Below are positions 1-8,558 of a DNA stretch of 64,000 bases, one piece after another. The DNA comes from Nitrospira sp. (GTDB lineage: Bacteria > Nitrospirota > Nitrospiria > Nitrospirales > Nitrospiraceae). The translations under genes and the position numbers were made by a program. The stretch spans positions 1 through 64,000 of the forward strand of contig JAVYIN010000011.1 of the NCBI GenBank assembly GCA_035968315.1, in the 5' to 3' direction. Each line of letters starts with the position of its first letter. Position 1 is the first letter of the stretch. The notes beneath the pieces are model-generated. The model did not search any database and was not told the origin of the DNA. It saw nothing but the letters and a program-made list of their open reading frames with translations.

Positions 1-820
1 GACCGGGCGGGCGGGTGGGAGCTGGCGGGGGGTGATACAGGAGCCGGATCAGCAGCAGGACGGTGACCGGCACATACATCAGTGTGCCGGTCATGCCGAG
101 GAGATCTTCGCCGATCCAAAACGTCATCGCAAGGTTGAACGCAAGCACACCATAATAAAGGCCGGCGCCAAGGAGAAGCCGCGGGGTGGCGGACCGGTGT
201 TCGATGGTGCCGAGCGCCGGAAGCCGGCGCTCGAGCGGGAAATAAATCGCGAGCGAAATCAGGCCCACCACGGCCCAGCCGGCGTAATTAGCCAGGGGCA
301 CGCCGAAGTGTGTGCCGGGATCGGGATAGTAATAGATCTTGCCCAGGAACCAGCGGTCGCCGCGCAGCGCCACCGGATCGATCACCATATCGATGAAGGC
401 AAAGAAGAGCGCGGTGAGCAGGAGGGCCGGCCAGCCGGTCCGCACCGCTCGATCGAGTCGCAGCGGCAGCAGCCAGGGAGGCGTGCCTGTGCTGTCAGCT
501 CGCGGGAGCAGGAAACAGAGCGCCAGGCAGTAGGCGGCATAGAGCAGGAAACTGAACGAAATCGAATCCATGAAGGGAATATTGGAGAAATATAGTTCTT
601 GGCCGACGGTCGATCCGTTGTAGTGGTACCAGCCGAACGGAACGCCGTTGCGCGTGGAGGAATATTCGCAGATGAACGCGGTGGCCCAGCTGATTAACCA
701 GAAGCGCCAGGTGCGGGGCCAGCCGATGAGCTGGATCGCGGCGAAGAGGAACGCCGCCAGGAAGGCGAAGACATAGGGGCGGAAGAGAATGGTTTTCAGA
801 AAGAGGGTGAAAAAGTCCAT
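1..820 (-). CDS. CruF-like carotenoid biosynthesis membrane protein, 3' end outside window
   Basis: The frame opens at ATG 820 and stays open for 273 codons to the left edge, so the C-terminus is missing. The product is a multi-pass membrane protein with the FGWYHYN segment and a later D-x-V-x-DPVA acidic segment, as remembered for the CruF/DUF422 family of carotenoid hydratase-like proteins. It would act in the cytoplasmic membrane on a carotene or apocarotenoid. Downstream of it in transcription order nothing is visible; upstream lie hpnA and ispA on the same strand, which fits an isoprenoid block. The exact reaction is inferred from family only. Confidence 0.75.
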   Translation of the reverse strand, partial: MDFFTLFLKTILFRPYVFAFLAAFLFAAIQLIGWPRTWRFWLISWATAFICEYSSTRNGVPFGWYHYNGSTVGQELYFSNIPFMDSISFSFLLYAAYCLALCFLLPRADSTGTPPWLLPLRLDRAVRTGWPALLLTALFFAFIDMVIDPVALRGDRWFLGKIYYYPDPGTHFGVPLANYAGWAVVGLISLAIYFPLERRLPALGTIEHRSATPRLLLGAGLYYGVLAFNLAMTFWIGEDLLGMTGTLMYVPVTVLLLIRLLYHPPPAPTRPPG

Positions 821-830
821 AGCGGAAGTC

Positions 831-890
831 TTCAGCTTTCAGCGATCAGCCGTCAGCCAAGTGCTGAATGCTGAGAGCTGATGGCTGGCA
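831..890. repeat. Palindromic heptad array R1 (NTCAGCN x4 / GCTGANN x4)
   Basis: Four head-to-tail 7-bp units of the form NTCAGCN (831-858), a 4-nt spacer, then four inverted units beginning GCTG (863-890). The array fills almost the whole 76-nt gap between the CruF-like gene and hpnA, both on the minus strand. Transcribed, it would fold into a hairpin with about 28-nt arms. Confidence 0.85.
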
Positions 891-896
891 GTGATC

Positions 897-1880
897 TTAT
901 GCGTAGCCATGCTCCCGGAACCAGCGCACGGCTTTCTCCAGGGCCACCTCCGGCGGGGTCTGGGGAATGCCGAGTTCGCGGATCGCTTTGCTGCAATCGT
1001 AGTGCATCTTGTATTTGGCCATCTTCACGCCTTCCAGCGGAATGCGCGGAGGAATGCCGGTGATAGAGGAGAAGGCCAGGTTCAGATAGGCGAGGGGCAG
1101 CACGAGTTCGCGCGGGAGTTTGAGCGACGGCGCGTTCACGCCGGTCAATCGGCTCAGAATCTCGAAGATCTCGCGCAGCATCAGATTGTTTGCGCCGAGG
1201 ATGTACCGTTCACCGATCCGGCCCTTCTCCATGGCGAGGAGATGGCCTGTGGCCACATCGTCCACATCGACGATATTCATCCCGGTTTCGATATAGGCCG
1301 GCATCCGGCCTTTCATGAAATCGACGATCATTTGGCCGGTCGGCGTCGGTTTCACATCGCCTTCCCCGACAGGGGCGCTCGGATTGACGATGACGACCGG
1401 CAACCCTGCGTGTGCCAGTTTCAGCACTTCCTGCTCGGCCAGATACTTCGACCGTTTGTAGTGACCGGCCATCTGCTCCAGCGACACCGGCGTCTCTTCC
1501 GTGCCCAGTCCGCCGCCGGGCGGCAGTCCGATCGCGCCGATCGTGCTGCAGTAGACGATCCGCTCGGTGCCCACGTCCCGTGCGGCCTCCATGATGTTTT
1601 GGGTGCCTGTCACGTTGACGTCGTAGAAAATCGACGGGTTGCGCGCCCACAGGGCATAGTGGGCGGCGACGTGATAGAGCTGCTGGCAGCCGGTCAGGGC
1701 CTTGCGCAGCGAGTCTGTGTCGCGCAAGTCGCCGTAGGCGCCTTCGAGCTTGAATTGTTGGAGATTGCTGAAGTCGCTGTCGCGGCGCGCGAGGACGCGA
1801 ACCTCGGTTCCCGCCTTGAGCAGCGCGCGGACCACCGCGGATCCCACAAATCCGGTCGCCCCTGTGACGAGAGCTTTCAT
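897..1880 (-). CDS. hpnA: Hopanoid-associated NAD-dependent sugar epimerase HpnA
   Basis: A 327-residue extended short-chain dehydrogenase/reductase. The Rossmann glycine motif GATGFVG is at residues 7-13. The catalytic pair is Y141 and K145 in the YKRSK segment, preceded by a Ser/Thr stretch near 112. The full length and N-terminus match the hopanoid-associated epimerase family, which is linked to sugar head-group chemistry of hopanoids or related polyisoprenoids. Its neighbours are a carotenoid-type gene and ispA, which supports an isoprenoid-lipid role. The substrate is not known from sequence; a general NAD-dependent epimerase/dehydratase is the fallback call. Confidence 0.85.
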   Translation of the reverse strand: MKALVTGATGFVGSAVVRALLKAGTEVRVLARRDSDFSNLQQFKLEGAYGDLRDTDSLRKALTGCQQLYHVAAHYALWARNPSIFYDVNVTGTQNIMEAARDVGTERIVYCSTIGAIGLPPGGGLGTEETPVSLEQMAGHYKRSKYLAEQEVLKLAHAGLPVVIVNPSAPVGEGDVKPTPTGQMIVDFMKGRMPAYIETGMNIVDVDDVATGHLLAMEKGRIGERYILGANNLMLREIFEILSRLTGVNAPSLKLPRELVLPLAYLNLAFSSITGIPPRIPLEGVKMAKYKMHYDCSKAIRELGIPQTPPEVALEKAVRWFREHGYA

Positions 1881-1893
1881 CGATTGTGCGCAG

Positions 1894-1978
1894 GCGAGAG
1901 GCTAGGGGCAAAAGGCGAGAGGTGATAAGCGAAGGCAATAATTCTCTGGCCCATAGCCTCGTGCCTCTTGCCACGCGC
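1894..1978. repeat. Palindromic heptad array R2 (GCNANRG type)
   Basis: Six direct 7-bp units of GCNANRG type run from 1894 to 1935. A short AT-rich centre follows, then four inverted units (CCATAGC, CTCGTGC, CTCTTGC, CACGCGC) occupy 1951-1978. It fills the spacer between hpnA and ispA, which are co-directional. The unit type is the same as in arrays R3 and R5. Confidence 0.82.
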
Positions 1979-1980
1979 CG

Positions 1981-2871
1981 CTAGGAGCGGCGGGACGTAA
2001 TATACCGCGCGATTTCGCGCAGTGGATCGGCGGACGGACCGAAGGATGACAGCCGGTTGATGGCGCGCTCCACGCAGTCATCGGCCAGTTTCTTCGCGCC
2101 GTCCACGCCGTAGAAGGTGGGATAGGTCTTTTTCCCGCGTTCGGCGTCGGTGTTCGGATTCTTGCCGAGTTCCTCGCGCGTGCCGGTCACATTCAGCACA
2201 TCGTCGGCGATTTGAAAGGCCAGGCCGATATCTTCCGCATAGCCGGTCATGTCGTCCAATTGCCGGTCGGTCGCGCCCGCGGCGATGGTGCCCATGCGGA
2301 CGGCGGCGCGCATCAGCATACCGGTCTTGTGTTTGTGAATGTTCTGAAGTGTGGGGAGGTCGATATCCTTGTTCTCGGCCTGAATGTCGAACACCTGTCC
2401 GCCCACCATCCCCAGGTTGCCCGAGCCGTAGGCGAGTTCCTGAATCAACCGCACTTGCCGGGCCGGATCGCAGCCCTTCATCAGATCGGGGCGGCTCACT
2501 ACATCGAACGCCATGGTGAGCAGCGCGTCACCGGCGAGAATGGCCATCGCTTCGCCATACACTTTATGGTTTGTCGGCTTCCCGCGGCGGAAGTCGTCGT
2601 TGTCCATCGACGGCAAATCGTCGTGAATGAGCGAGTAGGTATGGATGAATTCCAGCGAGCAGGCCACGGCCATCAAGCCTGGCGGGCTCGTGCCGAGCGC
2701 TTCCGCCGCGGCAATCGTCAGAATTGGCCGCACCCGTTTGCCGCCCGCCATGAGGCTATAGCGCATGCTCTCATGGAGCGTCGTGGGCGGCGTCGTGGCC
2801 GATGGGCTCACGTCATCCAAAAAACGATCAACCGCAATCCGCTTTTGTTCGAGATAGTCCTTGATGTTCAT
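1981..2871 (-). CDS. ispA: Farnesyl/geranylgeranyl diphosphate synthase (polyprenyl synthetase)
   Basis: A 296-residue trans-isoprenyl diphosphate synthase condensing IPP with allylic diphosphates to give FPP or GGPP. The first Asp-rich motif is DDLPSMD with D84, D85 and D90; the second is ADDVLN with D223 and D224. The GGKRVRP substrate-binding segment is at 43-49. I use ATG 2871, because the upstream extension to 2925 adds 18 residues absent from the family. Product length cannot be read with certainty. It would feed the adjacent hopanoid and carotenoid genes. Confidence 0.92.
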   Translation of the reverse strand: MNIKDYLEQKRIAVDRFLDDVSPSATTPPTTLHESMRYSLMAGGKRVRPILTIAAAEALGTSPPGLMAVACSLEFIHTYSLIHDDLPSMDNDDFRRGKPTNHKVYGEAMAILAGDALLTMAFDVVSRPDLMKGCDPARQVRLIQELAYGSGNLGMVGGQVFDIQAENKDIDLPTLQNIHKHKTGMLMRAAVRMGTIAAGATDRQLDDMTGYAEDIGLAFQIADDVLNVTGTREELGKNPNTDAERGKKTYPTFYGVDGAKKLADDCVERAINRLSSFGPSADPLREIARYITSRRS

Positions 2872-2953
2872 GGGGATGAGATGGGTTTGTGATAAACGAT
2901 TGTAGCCCGGCGCGGAGAGTACCAAACAGGCTGGGGGCTGTCAAACCACGCCC

Positions 2954-2976
2954 CTTGCCTCTCGCCTCGCGCCTTC
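2954..2976. repeat. Half heptad array R3 (rc of GCNAGRG type)
   Basis: Three direct 7-bp units (CTTGCCT, CTCGCCT, CGCGCCT) with no matching opposite arm. On the other strand the units match the GCNAGRG type of R2 and R5. The array sits in the divergent gap between ispA and the next plus-strand gene and contributes the probable -35 hexamer of that gene. Confidence 0.6.
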
Positions 2977-2984
2977 GCTATACT
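2955..2984 (+). promoter_or_regulatory. Candidate sigma70 promoter, nearly leaderless
   Basis: TTGCCT (2955-2960), an 18-nt spacer and TATACT (2979-2984). A start site about 7 nt further on would lie 2-4 nt before ATG 2994, so the transcript would have almost no leader. The -35 lies inside heptad repeat R3. Confidence 0.5.
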
Positions 2985-2993
2985 CCCTCCACT

Positions 2994-3284
2994 ATGAGCA
3001 TTCGAAGAGCCGGTGGAGATTGGGAGCCGATGCTGCTGGGGATCGAGCCCCGGAGCTGCAAGGTCTGCAACGAAGGCCTCTATCGCAATAAGACCTTCTT
3101 GAGCGGCGGCTGGTCCCGGTGCGCCGTGTGCGATGAGTTTGTCCATTATAGTTGTCTTGCCAGCGGCAAGGTCTCCTTTTTGAAAGCGCGTCCTCGCGTG
3201 TGCAAGACCTGCCGCGCCGCCCAAGAGGGCACCCCCTCTCCTTCGCCCTCGAAGGACGAGACGCCGGCTGCCGTCGGGTCGTGA
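2994..3284 (+). CDS. Small zinc-ribbon-like protein, unknown function
   Basis: A 96-residue protein with paired Cys motifs: CKVC, CAVC, a single Cys after FVHYS, and CKTC. This spacing is typical of zinc-binding ribbons or RING/PHD-like folds, so it probably binds Zn. The C-terminal 20 residues are Ser/Pro-rich and likely disordered. ATG 2994 is chosen because it begins just before the conserved part and directly after the promoter. Its TGA overlaps the GTG start of the next gene by 4 nt (GTGA). No function is recognised. Confidence 0.65.
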   Translation: MSIRRAGGDWEPMLLGIEPRSCKVCNEGLYRNKTFLSGGWSRCAVCDEFVHYSCLASGKVSFLKARPRVCKTCRAAQEGTPSPSPSKDETPAAVGS

Positions 3285-3616
3285 CGCCCGCATCCCACTC
3301 GCATCCCGCTCCTTCCCGTTCCCGGTGGCACCAGCTGCTGTCCGATTCGATTCGCTGGGTCCTGGCGCCCCTGGTGCTGGTGTTCAGCGGATTCTTCACG
3401 GCGAATTTTGTCATCAGCGGCCTCTATACATGGCCGCGGACGAGCCGTGTGTTGGCGCTCACGCTGACGGTGCTCATCCTGTCCTACGAATTTGTGTATA
3501 AGGAACAGCTCGCGCGCGGCCTCGCGCCTGAACGAGCCCGCATGGTGCTTCTGTCTGCCTGTGTGGCGCCGTATGTGGTCGGGTGGGTGTTGATGATGGC
3601 GCTCTGGCTCTTGTAG
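3281..3616 (+). CDS. Small three-helix membrane protein, unknown function
   Basis: A 111-residue protein starting at GTG 3281, inside a GTGA overlap with the preceding gene's stop, so the two are probably translationally coupled. A longer frame back to 3152 exists but would lie inside the previous gene in another frame. Three hydrophobic segments follow a short polar N-terminus (around WVLAPLVLVFSGFF, VLALTLTVLILSY and VVGWVLMMALWLL). The next gene begins 17 nt downstream. Unrecognised family. Confidence 0.6.
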   Translation: MTPASHSHPAPSRSRWHQLLSDSIRWVLAPLVLVFSGFFTANFVISGLYTWPRTSRVLALTLTVLILSYEFVYKEQLARGLAPERARMVLLSACVAPYVVGWVLMMALWLL

Positions 3617-3633
3617 CCGGTTATGGGAGGCAT

Positions 3634-4011
3634 ATGGCGCAGGTCATTCGCAGCGGCGCGTTTCTCCAGCAATGCTGGTCGGTGCATCCTCTCTGTGTGA
3701 CTGTCAAGCGGGTGACTGAGGGGAACACCGTTGTCCTGCTCTGCAGTTCCTGCCGGTCCGCGCATCATTTGCAATGTGCCGCGATCGTCGCGAAGCCATC
3801 AGCGGCCCCGAGCCAGCCGGAGGATCCGGAGCTGTCCGGCCCCGGTGACGTGACAGGGCCGTCGCAGCTCGCGGCCTGCATCGAAGCCCATGCGCCCGCG
3901 TTGTCGCTGCGCGAGATGGATGTGTTCGAGGATTACGCCGTGCTGCGCTGCGCGGACTGCCGCTGTCACTATGCGCTGGCCGTGGCGGTGTTCGAAACCC
4001 GTCAGAAATAA
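3634..4011 (+). CDS. Small Cys-rich protein, unknown function
   Basis: A 125-residue protein from ATG 3634, supported by GGGAGG at 3625-3630. It has two putative metal sites: CSSC followed by HHLQC near the N-terminus and CADCRCH near the C-terminus. The middle is Pro/Ser-rich. It lies directly after the membrane protein and before another unknown gene, all on the plus strand, so the four form a likely operon. The Cys pairs resemble those of the 2994 product but the proteins are otherwise different. Confidence 0.6.
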   Translation: MAQVIRSGAFLQQCWSVHPLCVTVKRVTEGNTVVLLCSSCRSAHHLQCAAIVAKPSAAPSQPEDPELSGPGDVTGPSQLAACIEAHAPALSLREMDVFEDYAVLRCADCRCHYALAVAVFETRQK

Positions 4012-4043
4012 CCTCCGTTCCCTGCGCCCTCGGCATCATCCCT

Positions 4044-4667
4044 ATGCTGCACACGACGAATGCGTTGACCGAAGAAGAAATGGCCCTGGTGGCCGATGCG
4101 CAGTTTTTTCGCAAGAAGGCGCAGATCTCGGCGAAGGTGCGCGGGTGGCTGGACGCCACGCACGTGGCGCTGATGGAGGAGCTGCGCCAGGCGAACGTGC
4201 TCACGCCGCTGGGTTTCGATCCGCGCGCCCATCAGTTCGTGAAGGGCGAGCATCTGGAATCGTTCCCCTATCAATACCTCGATTGTCCGAAGCATTTCGG
4301 CGGAGGGGCGACGTTCACCTTCCGGACGCTCTTTTGGTGGGGCCATCATCTGGCCTGCGCCCTGATGCTGGAGGGGCCGGGCCTCAAGCAGTACAAGCGG
4401 CACCTCGTCGATCGGTTCCATCAAGTGGCCGGGCAGGAGTTGGAGCTGTCGCTGGCCCCCACGTTGTGGGAATGGAAGCGCGGCGAAGGCTATACCCTGC
4501 CGATCACGCACGATCGGAAGGCGCAGATTGCGGCGGTCCTTGCCGAGCGCCGGGTTGTCAAGATCGTACGATTCGTGCCCATGAGCGATCCGCGGCTGCA
4601 AGCCGGCCAGTTGCCCGTCCTCAGCCGGGACACGTTTCGGGCGATCCTCCCTATCGTCTCCGCCTAA
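4044..4667 (+). CDS. Conserved-looking protein of unknown function
   Basis: A 207-residue soluble protein beginning at ATG 4044, 32 nt after the previous gene. It has no signal peptide or membrane segment, and an amphipathic N-terminal half. A central segment is rich in aromatic residues, Cys and His (FPYQYLDCPKHFGGG, then FWWGHHLACAL). Codon use looks normal for the window. It is the last gene of the 3-4.7 kb unknown cluster. I do not recognise the family. Confidence 0.6.
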   Translation: MLHTTNALTEEEMALVADAQFFRKKAQISAKVRGWLDATHVALMEELRQANVLTPLGFDPRAHQFVKGEHLESFPYQYLDCPKHFGGGATFTFRTLFWWGHHLACALMLEGPGLKQYKRHLVDRFHQVAGQELELSLAPTLWEWKRGEGYTLPITHDRKAQIAAVLAERRVVKIVRFVPMSDPRLQAGQLPVLSRDTFRAILPIVSA

Positions 4668-4830
4668 TGGCGGGGTGCCGGCAATTGTCTCTCCGTGCCG
4701 ACTTGGGTAGACTGGTTCCCATTCAATGACATCTATGATTCAGACGCTGCGAGGCAGGGTGATGAAGCGATGAGAGAGGCCGGAGGTGTCCGGCAAGCGG
4801 TCAATGGTCTATGAGCGTGAGGAGGAGCCT

Positions 4831-5475
4831 GTGAAACTTGTCATGATGCGGCAGGTGATGAGGTTGGGGCTGGTCGGTCTGATGTTGATGGGGGCTGGGT
4901 GTGCGGGCAAGGGCGACACGCGGCTGCTCGATGTGCGGACGCCGGTGCCGGCATCCGCCGCGCAGGGAGACCAGGTGACGATCGTCATCGAGCCATTTGA
5001 AGATCGGCGAGCGGACAAGAGCCGGGTCGGGATGCGGAGCCATCTCTGGGGTGGGGTAACGTATTTCAATGTCACTGGGGAACGGCCGGGCGACGTGATC
5101 GCGCAGGCCTTGGCGGAGCGGCTCAAAAACCGTGGCTGGCGTGACCGATCCTGGAACGTACGCGTCGCGCCGGCGGGGTCTGTGGCCGATGCCGATATTC
5201 TCATCAGCGGGCAGGTGAATGATTTTTCAGCCAATGCCAAGAGCCGGGTCTTCTCGACCGTCGTGACGGCCTCCAGTAAAATTACCGTGCAGGCGCGCAA
5301 CCTTGGCGATAAGAGCACGACGACGCGCACCGTCGAAGGGGCGCAGAGCCGGACGGTGTTCTGGTTTGACGAGGCCGATGTGCAAGAATTGCTGGCCGCC
5401 ACGTTGCAGGACGGGATCAACCGGTTCGTCAGCGATACCACGATCGAGCAGCGGGCTCTCCGGGCCACGCACTGA
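4831..5475 (+). CDS. Predicted lipoprotein, YajG-like
   Basis: A 214-residue envelope lipoprotein. GTG 4831 is preferred over ATG 4786 because AGGAGG lies 5 nt upstream and the signal peptide then begins normally. The lipobox LMGAGC gives an acylated Cys. The mature part contains an early IEPFEDRR segment and alternates strands and helices in a way that resembles the YajG/LpoB-type outer-membrane lipoproteins, though this assignment is tentative. It is followed 47 nt later by another plus-strand unknown gene. Confidence 0.65.
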   Translation: MKLVMMRQVMRLGLVGLMLMGAGCAGKGDTRLLDVRTPVPASAAQGDQVTIVIEPFEDRRADKSRVGMRSHLWGGVTYFNVTGERPGDVIAQALAERLKNRGWRDRSWNVRVAPAGSVADADILISGQVNDFSANAKSRVFSTVVTASSKITVQARNLGDKSTTTRTVEGAQSRTVFWFDEADVQELLAATLQDGINRFVSDTTIEQRALRATH

Positions 5476-5522
5476 CCGCGACCAATCGTTGTGGCAACAG
5501 GTGAGTAAGCAGGGGCGTTGCA

Positions 5523-6584
5523 ATGCGTGAGCGGCGCTGGGAAACGACAACTCCGCTGACGTTTGGCCAGGTGTTGGCCGTCGGGGAGCGATTGGCTTCG
5601 CTGGGCTTGAAGCCGGCGGTTCCAGCGCAGGACGTCATCTGCTACGTCGAAGAATGGACCGTCGCCGCGCCGGACGAATTCGACCAGCTGGATCCCTGGG
5701 CCACAGAAGATGTGACGCTCGTGCATGTGCGAGAGGGCTGGAAGGGTGATTTCTTTCTCCTGGCCGGCGCCTACCATACCGTCTACCAGCGCTATCAGGA
5801 TGTCGGCACCTACTGCTCGGTGAGCCACCCGTGGCGCATTCGGGAGCCGCTGCGGCTGCACGAGCCGCGCGGAATGTTCTGGCTCGGGTTTCGGCATGCC
5901 CATTCCTTTCTCCGCGTCCGGTTGCAGACCTGCGAGGTGATTACGCCGGGTGAAACCCGCGGGGATGCCATGCGGCCGCAATGGCTGGATGAGCGCCGTG
6001 CCGCCTTCCTCGATGCCATTGCGACGCTGGAATTGCCGATTGAAACGCTCATTGAAAAGAACCAAGTCGTGTTGCGTCCGGCCGATCCCGCGACCCCGTT
6101 CTTTTGTTCCTGGCCCGACGCCTTTGGCCCGTCCCAGTTTGAATACAATACGACGGACGCGTTTGAGTTCCTGGTCCCGGCCAGCAAGCTGGCATCGACG
6201 GTTGTGCCGGAGCTGGCCGGAGTGCGGGCCTACCTGACCGGCTTTTCCGAAGAGGCCCTGACGGAGTTTCAAGCCATCGAAGCCGGCGCCCGCTTCGCCT
6301 ACCGCTGCTCGGTCCATTGCCCGCTGGACGAATTGCCCGAGGTGTTGGACGCGATTCAGCCCGACGGCCGCCTCTATGCCACACTCTGCGAGTTTCAGAC
6401 CCAGGCGGTCATTCCCGAAGGCGAGGACGCGTCGGCGATCATCGGCATCGTCGGCCAAAACGGACAGTTTCAAATCGAAGTGCGCCTGAACCGGGCTCCG
6501 CTGGCTGAAGAAGCGATGGGGGCATGGCTGGAGCGCCTGATCGGGTACTCCGTCACGTATGCACCCTTGCCAGCGTTTGTCTGA
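5523..6584 (+). CDS. Protein of unknown function, 353 aa
   Basis: A soluble 353-residue protein with no signal peptide or transmembrane segment. It is rich in Trp, Glu and Asp, with few Lys. No catalytic motif was recognised. ATG 5523 is preceded by AGGGG at useful distance. A long antisense frame covers it but has shadow composition. The flanking genes (a lipoprotein upstream and a DUF2914 membrane protein downstream) give no clear functional hint. Confidence 0.6.
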   Translation: MRERRWETTTPLTFGQVLAVGERLASLGLKPAVPAQDVICYVEEWTVAAPDEFDQLDPWATEDVTLVHVREGWKGDFFLLAGAYHTVYQRYQDVGTYCSVSHPWRIREPLRLHEPRGMFWLGFRHAHSFLRVRLQTCEVITPGETRGDAMRPQWLDERRAAFLDAIATLELPIETLIEKNQVVLRPADPATPFFCSWPDAFGPSQFEYNTTDAFEFLVPASKLASTVVPELAGVRAYLTGFSEEALTEFQAIEAGARFAYRCSVHCPLDELPEVLDAIQPDGRLYATLCEFQTQAVIPEGEDASAIIGIVGQNGQFQIEVRLNRAPLAEEAMGAWLERLIGYSVTYAPLPAFV

Positions 6585-6651
6585 CACCGGCGTGCGCTTC
6601 CGAATCTAGAATTTCATTGAACAAACCATTCGGATTTCGCACAGTGGTGGC

Positions 6652-7758
6652 ATGAGTCCGCTCACGAAGGTTCAGGCCATTTTCACGAAACCCTTCATGC
6701 CGGCGGTGTTCTTTCTGTCCGGTGTGACCTACGATACCCTCACGCTGACCCGTATTGACCGGCTCCAGGACAATCTCCTCTTGCTTCTCTACATTGTGCT
6801 GCTGGGTTTGTTGATTGTGCTCACCGGCCGGCTGGGGATTGCGCCGGCGGAAACTCATGAGCTGGAGCATCCGTCCGGGCTCGCGCGCCTGCTGTTGCGG
6901 ACGAGGCCCTACTATCCCATGGCGATGCAGTTCCTCCTGGGCGGGCTCTTCAGCGCCTATGCGATTTTCTATTCGCGGAGCGCCTCGCTGACGAGCACCG
7001 GCATCTTTCTGGGCCTCCTCGTGCTGTTGCTGGTGGGAAACGAGTTCCTGCGCGATCGGCTGTCGAATCTGCGTCTGCTGGTCAGCCTCTATGCACTGGT
7101 CTGCTTCAGTTTCTTCACGTTCTTCCTGCCGGTGATGGTCGGTTCCATCGGAACCTGGGTGTTCCTTCTTGGAGCCGGGTTGAGCGTCATCGTCACGCTG
7201 CGAGTCGTGCATCTCATCTACAAAGACAATCGGGAACGGAGCGCGCGGGAGGCGATGGGGACCAGTGTGCCCGGTATCGCCCTCATCGGCCTGCTGGTCG
7301 GCTTCTACTTTCTCAACTGGATTCCGCCGGTGCCGCTGTCGATGAAATTCGGCGGCATGTATCGGGAGGTGCAGCGGCAGGGGGATCGCTTCCTTCTGAC
7401 CTATGACCGGGATTGGTACGAGGTCTGGAAGCGGTCGGAGAATCCCTACCCTGCAAACGAGCCGATCTATTGTTTCACCGCCGTGTTCGCGCCGGTGGCG
7501 CTGGATACGACTGTCTATCACCATTGGTACTTCCGTCCGAACCGCAGCAAGCCCTTCGCCCATGCCGACAAGATCCCGATCAAGATCGTGGGCGGCCGCG
7601 AAGGCGGCTATCGGGCCTACACCTTCAAGCAGCGGCTCGATCCCGGCGACTGGCGGGTCGATGTGGAAACGGAAGACGGCCGCGTCGTCGGGCGGGTGTC
7701 GGTGCGAGTGGAGGAGCGGGGTGAGCGTCCGACGTCACTGAGGACGGCGGCCTATTGA
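6652..7758 (+). CDS. DUF2914 membrane protein
   Basis: A 368-residue protein. Residues 1 to about 230 hold roughly seven or eight hydrophobic helices. The remaining soluble part has the features I associate with DUF2914: a VYHHWYF segment followed by a beta-rich tail around GDWRVDVET. DUF2914 has no assigned activity; the soluble part is probably extracytoplasmic. ATG 6652 directly follows a short spacer. Confidence 0.7.
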   Translation: MSPLTKVQAIFTKPFMPAVFFLSGVTYDTLTLTRIDRLQDNLLLLLYIVLLGLLIVLTGRLGIAPAETHELEHPSGLARLLLRTRPYYPMAMQFLLGGLFSAYAIFYSRSASLTSTGIFLGLLVLLLVGNEFLRDRLSNLRLLVSLYALVCFSFFTFFLPVMVGSIGTWVFLLGAGLSVIVTLRVVHLIYKDNRERSAREAMGTSVPGIALIGLLVGFYFLNWIPPVPLSMKFGGMYREVQRQGDRFLLTYDRDWYEVWKRSENPYPANEPIYCFTAVFAPVALDTTVYHHWYFRPNRSKPFAHADKIPIKIVGGREGGYRAYTFKQRLDPGDWRVDVETEDGRVVGRVSVRVEERGERPTSLRTAAY

Positions 7759-7841
7759 CCCTGGCAGGCTCGGTGTTGATTTTTGAGCACTGGTTACGTG
7801 ACATTGGGTGTGTCTATGAGTGAATCATTGCCAAAGGCGAC

Positions 7842-8204
7842 ATGAATCCTCTCGTTTTAGCGCCCCGTCCTTCCAGCCCCAACTGCGTGTCTACACAAGC
7901 CACGGACGAAGGCCATGCCATCGCTCCGTTTCGCTATCGCAAGTCACGAGCGGAGGCGAAGGAGGCGCTGAAAGAAGCCCTTCACACACTGCCTCGTACC
8001 AGGCTCGTCGAGGAAGACGAGTCCTACCTGCATTACGAGTTCACCAGCCTGCTGATCCGCTTTATCGATGATGTGGAGTTTCTCTTCGACGATGACACCA
8101 AGACCATCCACTTTCGTTCCGCGTCCCGGACTGGGTATGGCGATCTGGGGGTGAACCGGAAGCGGATGGAAGGAATCAGGTCGTTGGTGGAAGGAAAGCT
8201 GTAG
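7842..8204 (+). CDS. DUF1499 family protein
   Basis: A 120-residue protein with the N-terminal hallmark PSSPNCVS (residues 10-17). It continues with the helix-strand pattern of DUF1499, including FRSASRTGYGDLGVN near the C-terminus, where a conserved S-R-x-G-x-x-D-x-G-x-N block is expected. No signal peptide is visible, although many family members are membrane-anchored. The function of the family is unknown. Confidence 0.8.
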   Translation: MNPLVLAPRPSSPNCVSTQATDEGHAIAPFRYRKSRAEAKEALKEALHTLPRTRLVEEDESYLHYEFTSLLIRFIDDVEFLFDDDTKTIHFRSASRTGYGDLGVNRKRMEGIRSLVEGKL

Positions 8205-8263
8205 CTGGGGTTGTCGTCGAGCCGCCGTATGTTAGGTCCCAGGCAAACAGATCGACAGGGGAG

Positions 8264-8440
8264 CTAGTGTTTGACCGGCGGAAGCACGGGGCCCAAGCGG
8301 GTCGTGTGCTGGAAGACGCACTTCGGGCAGGTGTAATGGACGAACTGGGCACCGCCGACCAGGCGTTTCTTCATGGGCACCTTGCACCAGGTGCAGAGGC
8401 GGTCGGGGAGTTCGGTTGGAGCTGCGGTTGGGGTGCTCAT
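8264..8440 (-). CDS. Small zinc-ribbon protein
   Basis: A 58-residue protein on the minus strand, convergent with the DUF1499 gene. CTWC and CPKC pairs about 22 residues apart form a probable four-Cys zinc ribbon. I take ATG 8440 rather than the frame start at 8458, because the extra residues look non-conserved. The function cannot be inferred; such ribbons occur in nucleic-acid-binding and regulatory proteins. Confidence 0.55.
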   Translation of the reverse strand: MSTPTAAPTELPDRLCTWCKVPMKKRLVGGAQFVHYTCPKCVFQHTTRLGPVLPPVKH

Positions 8441-8512
8441 AGTGGGGCGCATTGTCACCGAGGGGCGCGAACCTTGTCAACTCGATCTCGTCCGTCGCGC
8501 GGAGCCTTCGAT

Positions 8513-8558
8513 CCGAAAAAAAAGTTCGTGAGGCGCATCTGACCGGAAAAAGTTCATG
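8513..8558 (+). repeat. Direct repeat upstream of the speD-like gene
   Basis: CCGAAAAAAAAGTTCGTG (8513-8530) and CCGGAAAAAGTTCATG (8543-8558) are near-identical direct repeats starting 30 nt apart. A TATAGT hexamer follows at 8560-8565. They could be a regulatory site for the SpeD-like gene. The functional assignment is speculative. Confidence 0.35.
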
